Position numbers and translations under genes: made by a program. A stretch of 10,675 nt of DNA from Clostridiaceae bacterium (GTDB taxonomy: Bacteria > Bacillota > Clostridia > Oscillospirales > Acutalibacteraceae), in the NCBI GenBank assembly GCA_904502215.1, contig CAJGDQ010000028.1:1-10675 (forward strand). The letters run 5' to 3'. Below, piece by piece: positions 6,038 through 10,675 of the stretch (within the stretch, counting starts at the first letter, position 1; every line of letters starts with the position of its first letter). The notes under the pieces were generated by a model. It made no database searches. It was given only the letters and a program-made list of their open reading frames with translations, and was not told the origin of the DNA.

Positions 6038-7168
6038 ATGTCTAACAAATATAATATAAACGGTTTTGAAATTAAAATGAGTGATGAATTATATCCTGAA
6101 TCTCCTAAGGATATTTATTCCAGTTCAAACAGGGATATTTCATCCCATTCAAGCAATCGAAAAACCCCTAAAAAGAAAAAAAGAAAGCGCAAAAGCAGAC
6201 TGAAAAGAGCTATTTTGGTTGTTTTAAGTCTATTATTGGTTTTTTGCATAGGATTTTATATTTATGGGTATTCCCTGCTTAATAAAATCGAAAGAAAGCC
6301 TTTAGATGAAAGTGATTTAGGAATTTCAACCTCTGATTATGATGGTATTAAAAATATAGCTCTCTTGGGACTAGATACCAGAGCCGATGATAATACCGGC
6401 CGCTCGGACGCTAATGTTATCCTAACCATTGATAAAAACCATAAAAAAATTAAGCTGACCTCTATCGCCCGAGATTCCAGGGTTTCTATTGACGGTCACG
6501 GATGGGACAAGCTAACCCACGCCTATGCATACGGAAAATCTCAGCTCTCGGTTAAAACCCTTAACCAAAACTTAGGTCTTGAGATAACCGATTATGTTAC
6601 AATGAATTTCTTTGAATTGGCAAGAATTATCGACTTTATGGGTGGCGTTACCCTTGATGTTGATGAAGCCGAGTTTAAGGAGCTTAATTCCTATGTAATA
6701 CCAACAACCGATTTTGGCGATATAGATTGCCCCAAACTCGAATCATCAGGTGTTCAAGAGTTAAATGGCGCACAAGCGGTTTGCTATGCAAGAATCAGGC
6801 ATACCGATGGCGATATCGAGCGTGGAAATCGGCAAAAAGAGGTTTTAACCGCTATGTTTGCAAAGGTTAAAACTATGAATCCCTTGAAACTTCCCGAGCT
6901 TGCAAGTATGGTTGTTGAGGAATGTCAAACCTCCCTTTCAACCAACGATATTATTTCTATGGGACTTTGGGCAGTTTTGAGCACTCCCGAGTTCGAGCAA
7001 TTGAGCATTCCTAACGATAATGTTAAGGGTGTTGGAAAAACTATCGGCGGCGCTTGGTGTTATGTTTATGACCTTAAGAAAGCCGAACAGGAAATTAAAG
7101 ATTTTATCTTTGAAGAAAACTATTATTCCCCCGAAGAAGTTGAAAAAAGATTAGAAGAACAGTCATAA
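6038..7168 (+). CDS. LytR-CpsA-Psr (LCP) family cell-wall glycopolymer ligase
   Basis: LCP proteins move lipid-linked glycopolymers such as teichoic acid or capsule onto peptidoglycan at the outer membrane face. The 376-residue protein has a cytoplasmic tail of about 57 residues ending in a basic stretch (KKKKRKRKSRLKR). One membrane segment follows (about 58-81), then an extracellular LCP domain (about 100-280). The conserved charged residues for pyrophosphate and metal are visible: D113 and R115 (LLGLDTR), R122 and D124 (GRSD), R145 in SIARDS (usually SIPRDS), and R252, R254, D257, R262 and R265 in YARIRHTDGDIERGNRQ. GGVTLDVDEAE is also a family segment. The ATG at 6038 follows GAGGTG at 6028-6033. 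An upstream in-frame start at 5921 would run through the dinB end and the terminator and is rejected. It has its own promoter and terminator. Which polymer it attaches cannot be told. Confidence 0.93.
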   Translation: MSNKYNINGFEIKMSDELYPESPKDIYSSSNRDISSHSSNRKTPKKKKRKRKSRLKRAILVVLSLLLVFCIGFYIYGYSLLNKIERKPLDESDLGISTSDYDGIKNIALLGLDTRADDNTGRSDANVILTIDKNHKKIKLTSIARDSRVSIDGHGWDKLTHAYAYGKSQLSVKTLNQNLGLEITDYVTMNFFELARIIDFMGGVTLDVDEAEFKELNSYVIPTTDFGDIDCPKLESSGVQELNGAQAVCYARIRHTDGDIERGNRQKEVLTAMFAKVKTMNPLKLPELASMVVEECQTSLSTNDIISMGLWAVLSTPEFEQLSIPNDNVKGVGKTIGGAWCYVYDLKKAEQEIKDFIFEENYYSPEEVEKRLEEQS

Positions 7169-7170
7169 CA

Positions 7171-7198
7171 AAAAGGTGCGGTTTTCCGCACTTTTTTT
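7171..7198 (+). terminator. Intrinsic terminator of the LCP gene
   Basis: A G+C-rich stem GTGCGG/CCGCAC, extended by A-T pairs (about 7171-7181 with 7186-7196), has a TTTT loop and a run of seven T to 7198. It begins two bases after the LCP stop. Confidence 0.92.
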
Positions 7199-7201
7199 AT
7201 T

Positions 7202-7219
7202 TTGTTAAAACCTTGACAA
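7202..7219. promoter_or_regulatory. Rex-like inverted repeat over the -35 of the regulator operon
   Basis: TTGTTAA-N4-TTGACAA differs at one of 14 defined positions from the Rex operator TTGTTAA-N4-TTAACAA. It overlaps the -35 box TTGACA. Rex represses by NAD+/NADH state. Part of the match comes from the -35 itself, so chance is a real possibility. Confidence 0.35.
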
Positions 7220-7240
7220 ATTCTTCTTTTATGTTATAAT
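7213..7240 (+). promoter_or_regulatory. Sigma-A promoter of the Crp-regulator/transporter operon
   Basis: A consensus TTGACA (7213-7218) and TATAAT (7235-7240) are separated by 16 bases. Transcription should start near 7247, five bases before the palindrome at 7252-7267. Confidence 0.85.
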
Positions 7241-7251
7241 TAAATAAAAAG

Positions 7252-7267
7252 TGTTTCATTTGAAACA
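7252..7267. promoter_or_regulatory. Perfect 16-base palindrome, likely operator of the Crp/Fnr-type regulator
   Basis: TGTTTCA-TT-TGAAACA is a perfect inverted repeat of the size and outer form (TGT-N10-ACA) of Crp/Fnr sites. It lies just after the expected transcription start and upstream of the ribosome binding site of the regulator gene. In this place a bound protein would repress, so autorepression is the simplest reading (inference). Confidence 0.65.
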
Positions 7268-7281
7268 GTTTTGAGGGGATT

Positions 7282-7914
7282 ATGAAAAAATACGAAAACT
7301 TATTTCTTTTAAACGGATTAGCAGAAGAGGATAAAAAATCGGTTATTTCCCTCTTCCCTGAGCTTCAAAAATTCAAAAAAGGTGAAATTATTTTTTCAGC
7401 TAAAAGTTTCGAGAACGCTATCGGATATATTGTTAAAGGTAACGCTATTGCCACTAACGATAAAAACCTTCTTTTGAATAATTTTAGCTCGGGCGAATGC
7501 TTTGGCGCTGCCGCAGTTTTTAACGAAGATGCGTCTTATGTTACAACCATCAAAGCTAAAACAGAAATGGAAATTCTATTTCTTCCTAAAGAGATATTAA
7601 GCAAAATTTTTGCTCTTTTCCCAAAATGCGCTGAAAATTATATTTCTTTTTTATCAAGCAAAATCCGTTTTTTAAATAAAAAACTTAATTTGATTTCTTG
7701 CAGCAATACCGAGGATACGGTTTTCAACTATATAATTGGTATCGCTGATGAGGATAATATTTCAATTTTGCCCAAGAATATGACCAATCTTTCTAAAATG
7801 CTTGGTATCAGCAGAGCCTCTCTCTACCGAAGCCTTGATGATTTAGAGAAAAATGGCTATATTTCAAGGCAAGAAAATAAGGTAAAGGTGATTAATTATG
7901 AAAAAAATTGTTAG
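7282..7914 (+). CDS. Crp/Fnr family transcriptional regulator
   Basis: This 210-residue regulator has an N-terminal cyclic-nucleotide-binding-type beta barrel (about 10-115; note FKKGEIIFSAK, YIVKGNAIA and GECFGAAAVF). A long dimerisation helix follows (about 115-140), then a C-terminal winged helix-turn-helix (about 165-206), with MTNLSKMLGISRASLYRSL as the DNA-reading part. The cysteines (73, 116, 140, 210) do not form an Fnr-type iron-sulfur cluster pattern, and the arginine-serine pair used by true Crp for cAMP is not evident in the barrel. The signal is therefore unknown. It is first in an operon with a TauABC-like transporter and overlaps the binding-protein gene by 17 bases, so it probably controls uptake of that transporter's substrate. 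GAGGGG at 7273-7278 precedes the ATG. A perfect palindrome in its leader suggests autoregulation. Confidence 0.92.
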   Translation: MKKYENLFLLNGLAEEDKKSVISLFPELQKFKKGEIIFSAKSFENAIGYIVKGNAIATNDKNLLLNNFSSGECFGAAAVFNEDASYVTTIKAKTEMEILFLPKEILSKIFALFPKCAENYISFLSSKIRFLNKKLNLISCSNTEDTVFNYIIGIADEDNISILPKNMTNLSKMLGISRASLYRSLDDLEKNGYISRQENKVKVINYEKNC

Positions 7915-8884
7915 TTTAGTTTTGGTTCTTCTTTTAGCATTAGGACTTACCGCTTGTGGCGAGCCGAAAGAACCCGTTATCGAAAAACTTGATGTTACTG
8001 CAAATGTTTTTGCCATCAAGGGACCAACCGGTATTGGTATGGCTCCCCTTATGGATAAGGCCGAGAAAAACGAGGGCTTGCTCAATTACAAGTTTAACCT
8101 CGTTGGTTCAAATGAAGAAATCGTTGCTAAAATCGGCAACAAAGAAGCCGATATTGCCGCAGTTGCAACCAACTTGGCTTCCACCCTTTATAACAAAACA
8201 AACGGCGGAGTTTCGGTTATCGCTATCAACACCTTAGGTGTTTTAAATGTTGTTGCTAAGGGTGAAGAAATTAAAACTATAAAGGACCTTAAGGGTAAAA
8301 CAATTCTTTCAACCGGTCAAGGCGCAAACCCCGAATATATTATCAATTATGTTCTTGAGAAAAACGGTTTAAAGGTTGGCGAGGATGTAACTGTTAAGTT
8401 TGTTACTCAGCCTACCGAGCTTATCGCCCATGTTAATCTCAGCGATAAGGCAATTGTTGTTGCTCCACAGCCTGTTGCAACAAATATAACACTTAAAAAC
8501 AAGGATGCTAAAATTGTTCTTGATATAAGCAAGGAATGGGATAAAATCAGCGATACCAAGCTTGTTATGGGTTGTGTTATTGCGAGAAATGAGTTTATAG
8601 AGCAAAATCCTGAGGCAGTTAAGGCATTCCTTAAGGATTATAAAGATTCTATAACTGCGGTTAACAGCGATATAGAAACCGCTGCCGCACTTTGCGAAAA
8701 ATATGAAATTGTTACTCCCGCCGCTGCCGCTAAGGCTGCTATTCCCTACTGCAACATTGCATTCCAAGAAGGCAAAGAACTTAAAACAAATCTTTCGGCA
8801 TATCTCAACTTCCTAAATGAAAGCAACCCCCAGAGTATCGGCGGTGCATTACCGAAGGATGACTTCTATTATGAAGCAAAATAA
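7898..8884 (+). CDS. ABC transporter substrate-binding lipoprotein (TauA/SsuA/NMT1-like)
   Basis: This 328-residue lipoprotein has signal residues 1-20 ending in the lipobox LTAC (C20). The mature part is of the TauA/SsuA/THI5 group of type II binding proteins: a first lobe with KGPTGIGMAPLMDKA (41-55), then DIAAVATNLASTLYNK (85-100), the hinge stretch INTLGVLNVVA, and DLKGKTILSTGQGANPEY (130-147) entering the second lobe. The usual order is kept, unlike the other binding protein in this window. The family takes up nitrate, sulfonates, taurine or thiamine precursors, but this clostridial subgroup, with its KGPTG start, has no substrate I can name. AAAGGTG at 7884-7890 precedes the ATG within the end of the regulator gene. 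Permease and ATPase follow with overlaps, completing an importer. Confidence 0.9.
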   Translation: MKKIVSLVLVLLLALGLTACGEPKEPVIEKLDVTANVFAIKGPTGIGMAPLMDKAEKNEGLLNYKFNLVGSNEEIVAKIGNKEADIAAVATNLASTLYNKTNGGVSVIAINTLGVLNVVAKGEEIKTIKDLKGKTILSTGQGANPEYIINYVLEKNGLKVGEDVTVKFVTQPTELIAHVNLSDKAIVVAPQPVATNITLKNKDAKIVLDISKEWDKISDTKLVMGCVIARNEFIEQNPEAVKAFLKDYKDSITAVNSDIETAAALCEKYEIVTPAAAAKAAIPYCNIAFQEGKELKTNLSAYLNFLNESNPQSIGGALPKDDFYYEAK

Positions 8885-9611
8885 AAACATTTTAAAAACT
8901 ACTGCCATATTTCTGTTTTGGTTAGCAATATGGCAGTTAGCCTCTATGATAATAGCCCAAGAATTTTTAATTCCAACTCCCCTTGCAACCTTAAAAACGT
9001 TACTGGAACTTACAAAAACCGAAAAATTTTATATATCGGTTTTATTGTCCCTTTTAAGAATTATCATAGGGTATGCTCTAGGGGTTGTTTTGGGCGTTTT
9101 GGGCGCAGTTGCATCTTATCATTCAAAACTGTTCGATGCCCTTTTCTCACCCATTTTAAAGCTCATCAAAGCGGTTCCTGTTGCATCATTTATAATCTTA
9201 GCTTTAGTTTGGTTTAAATCAGACGATTTACCGATATTTATTGCCTTTTTAATGGTGCTTCCAATGATTTGGTCAACTATGAAATCGGGACTGGATAATA
9301 TTGATGGAAAATATTTGGAGCTGGCAAAGGTTTATAAACTTGATAATATCAAAACCTTTTTTGAGATAAAACTGCCCTTTATTTTGCCATCCCTTATTTC
9401 AACTGCATTAACAGCCTTAGGCTTTGCCTGGAAATCGGGCGTTGCCGCTGAGGTTATATGCCGACCCGCAAATTCCCTTGGCAATATGCTTCAAGAAGCT
9501 AAAATTTATATCGAAACGGCCGAGGTTTTTGCAATTACCGCCGTTGTTGCCATCCTTTCAATAATTCTTGAAAAGATAATTAAAGCAGTTGTTAGGAGGT
9601 ATTCGAAATGA
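8871..9611 (+). CDS. ABC transporter permease (TauC/SsuC type)
   Basis: This 246-residue membrane channel has about six hydrophobic segments (near residues 9-29, 57-83, 101-115, 119-137, 174-188 and 216-240). LIPTP at 33-37 is the conserved pre-loop motif of the TauC/SsuC group. The cytoplasmic coupling loop (EAA motif) is at about 150-170, from ELAKVYKLDN to KLPF. It overlaps the binding-protein gene by 14 bases, and GAAGGA at 8854-8859 serves as ribosome binding site. An alternative ATG at 8859 would add four residues, and one at 8817 lies deep inside the preceding gene; both have poorer ribosome binding sites. Length is normal for the family. It shares ATGA with the ATPase gene (9608-9611), so translation is coupled. 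Confidence 0.92.
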   Translation: MKQNKNILKTTAIFLFWLAIWQLASMIIAQEFLIPTPLATLKTLLELTKTEKFYISVLLSLLRIIIGYALGVVLGVLGAVASYHSKLFDALFSPILKLIKAVPVASFIILALVWFKSDDLPIFIAFLMVLPMIWSTMKSGLDNIDGKYLELAKVYKLDNIKTFFEIKLPFILPSLISTALTALGFAWKSGVAAEVICRPANSLGNMLQEAKIYIETAEVFAITAVVAILSIILEKIIKAVVRRYSK

Positions 9612-10168
9612 TAAAACTCCATAATATCTCTTTTGCATACGGCGAAAAACAGATTATTAAGGACTTTTCCTTAAATATTGAAAAAGGTGATAAAATTTGC
9701 CTTTTCGGTCAAAGCGGTTGCGGAAAAACAACCCTTTTGCGATTGATTTTAGGTCTTGAAAAGTTAAACGAGGGTAAAATTTCCATCGAAGATGGACTAA
9801 AACCCTCCATCGTTTTTCAAGAAAACCGCATGCTTCCCTTTAAATCGGTTATTGAAAACATAATCCTTTTTGGAGCAACTAAAGAAACTGCTCTTCAAAA
9901 TCTCAAAGCCCTCGGCATTAAAGAAACTGCAAACCTTAAACCAAACGAGCTTTCGGGCGGTATGGAACGAAGAGCCACAATAGCCAGAGCTTTAAGTCAG
10001 GATTTCGATTATCTTTTACTTGATGAACCTTTTACAGGGCTTGATGAAAAAAACCTTGAAATATGCGCTAAACATATTTTAGAGGTTGCAAAGGATAAAC
10101 CGATTATTCTCATAACCCATTCTCAAGAGGAAGCCGAGCTTCTAAATGCTAAAATAATTAAAATGTAA
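9608..10168 (+). CDS. Short ABC transporter ATP-binding protein (TauB/SsuB type)
   Basis: This ATPase powers the TauABC-like importer. At 186 residues it is clearly shorter than usual TauB/SsuB proteins (about 240-260), yet every catalytic motif is there: Walker A GQSGCGKTT at 34-42, Q-loop Q71, signature LSGGM at 115-119, Walker B YLLLDEP at 135-141, D-loop GLDEKN, and the H-loop histidine at 171. The shortening comes from a compact region between Walker A and the Q-loop and from the end: the protein stops about 15 residues after the H-loop, without the usual C-terminal extension. The start ATG overlaps the permease stop (ATGA), and AGGAGG just upstream (9594-9599) is a strong ribosome binding site. 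A terminator begins at the stop codon, so this is the last gene of the operon. It is probably functional. Confidence 0.93.
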   Translation: MIKLHNISFAYGEKQIIKDFSLNIEKGDKICLFGQSGCGKTTLLRLILGLEKLNEGKISIEDGLKPSIVFQENRMLPFKSVIENIILFGATKETALQNLKALGIKETANLKPNELSGGMERRATIARALSQDFDYLLLDEPFTGLDEKNLEICAKHILEVAKDKPIILITHSQEEAELLNAKIIKM

Positions 10169-10197
10169 AAAGGTGTGGCGAAAGCCACACCTTTTTT
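10167..10197. terminator. Bidirectional terminator with GAAA tetraloop
   Basis: GGTGTGGC (10172-10179), GAAA loop and GCCACACC (10184-10191) form a G+C-rich stem extended by A-T pairs, with a T-run after it. On the minus strand the same stem is followed by TTTTT. It overlaps the stop codons of both convergent genes and probably serves both. Confidence 0.93.
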
Positions 10198-10675
10198 AAC
10201 ATTGTTTTATAAGCCTAATATAAAATTCAACCGTTCTATGAAGAGCATCAACTCTTATTCTTTCATTATTTCCGTGAATAGTTGCTCTCTCTTCGCTTGT
10301 GAGGTCCATAGCCGAAAATCTATAAACCTTATCGGAAATTCTTCCGTAATGGCGGCTATCCGAGCACTGCACCATAAGATAAGGTGATACAATGCTTCCT
10401 TTCCAAGTGGATGCAACAGCACTCGCAACCTTTTCCCAACCCTCGCAATCGGTTCTTGAAATACGGCTTGGATTCATTCCGTCAACCGCAGTGATTTCAA
10501 TATCTGGGTTGTTTACGGTTTTCTTTATATATTCAAGCGCCGTGTCCATTGTATCTATAGGATTAAGGCGGAGATTTGAAAGCATTGTAGCCTTTGGTGG
10601 AATAACATTTGCGGCCTGACTTCCGCTCATCTGAGTGAATGCAACGGTTGTTCTCATAAGGGCATTAAGCTCACC
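10196..10675 (-). CDS. M20 family metallopeptidase/amidohydrolase, C-terminal part (5' end outside window)
   Basis: The reading frame is open to the right edge of the window (codons before the ATG at 10657 read GELNAL), so only the last 159 residues are seen. They match the end of an M20 zinc hydrolase, probably of the CPS1/PM20D1-like branch. First comes the last part of the dimerisation ('lid') domain: RTTVAFTQMSGSQAANVIP, where members contact the partner subunit, and the strand LSNLRLNP. Then comes the C-terminal part of the catalytic domain: SPYLMVQCSDSRHYG, then VYRFSAMDLTSEERATIHGNNERI with the histidine that usually holds the second zinc. Family members cleave peptides or N-acyl amino acids; the substrate here is unknown. 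It ends at the shared terminator at 10167-10197 and is convergent with the transporter operon. Confidence 0.88.
   Translation of the reverse strand, partial: GELNALMRTTVAFTQMSGSQAANVIPPKATMLSNLRLNPIDTMDTALEYIKKTVNNPDIEITAVDGMNPSRISRTDCEGWEKVASAVASTWKGSIVSPYLMVQCSDSRHYGRISDKVYRFSAMDLTSEERATIHGNNERIRVDALHRTVEFYIRLIKQC

Noticed and set aside
8817..8870. Earlier start of the TauC-like permease
   Set aside because: The extra residues are an off-frame reading of the binding-protein gene. The ATG at 8871 starts a normal permease N-terminus.
10392..10619. Plus-strand open frame opposite the M20 peptidase
   Set aside because: It is a shadow of the M20 coding frame; the minus-strand protein has clear family motifs.

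Overview
The window is AT-rich, low-GC Gram-positive DNA. Promoters are of the sigma-A type (TTTACA, TTGATA or TTGACA with TATAAT), Shine-Dalgarno sequences are strong AAGGAG types, lipoprotein signals are short, and the dinB promoter carries a Gram-positive LexA box. The gene families (YerC/YecD, DegV, LCP, Clostridia-type DinB, Crp/Fnr plus TauABC-like transporter) suggest a gut-type clostridial Firmicute; the species cannot be told.

Layout. (1) Bases 1-301: 3' part of a small membrane protein with a zinc ribbon. (2) Bases 465-2941, minus strand: a four-gene amino-acid ABC transporter operon (binding protein, one permease, ATPase, yerC) with its own promoter near 2975-3003. The binding protein is the most unusual object here: its two halves are in swapped order, so it reads as a naturally circularly permuted type II solute-binding protein. 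(3) Bases 3143-4714, plus strand: degV, then two small overlapping genes, a multi-zinc-finger protein and a sigma-70 region 4-like helix-turn-helix protein. A long hairpin covers the ribosome binding site of the zinc-finger gene. (4) Bases 4722-5961: dinB (DNA polymerase IV) behind a sigma-A promoter with a LexA box over the expected start point. (5) Bases 5967-7168: an LCP-family cell-wall ligase; its promoter overlaps the dinB terminator. (6) Bases 7202-10168: a compact four-gene operon of a Crp/Fnr-type regulator and a TauABC/SsuABC-like transporter (lipoprotein, permease, short ATPase), with overlapping genes and a palindromic operator just downstream of the -10. (7) Bases 10196-10675, minus strand: C-terminal part of an M20 peptidase resembling the PM20D1/CPS1 branch, convergent with the transporter operon and sharing its terminator.

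No rRNA, tRNA, CRISPR array, insertion sequence or integrase was seen. Genes cover nearly everything; the longest gene-free stretch is the roughly 200-base divergent promoter region at 2942-3142. All functional assignments come from reading motifs, not from database searches.
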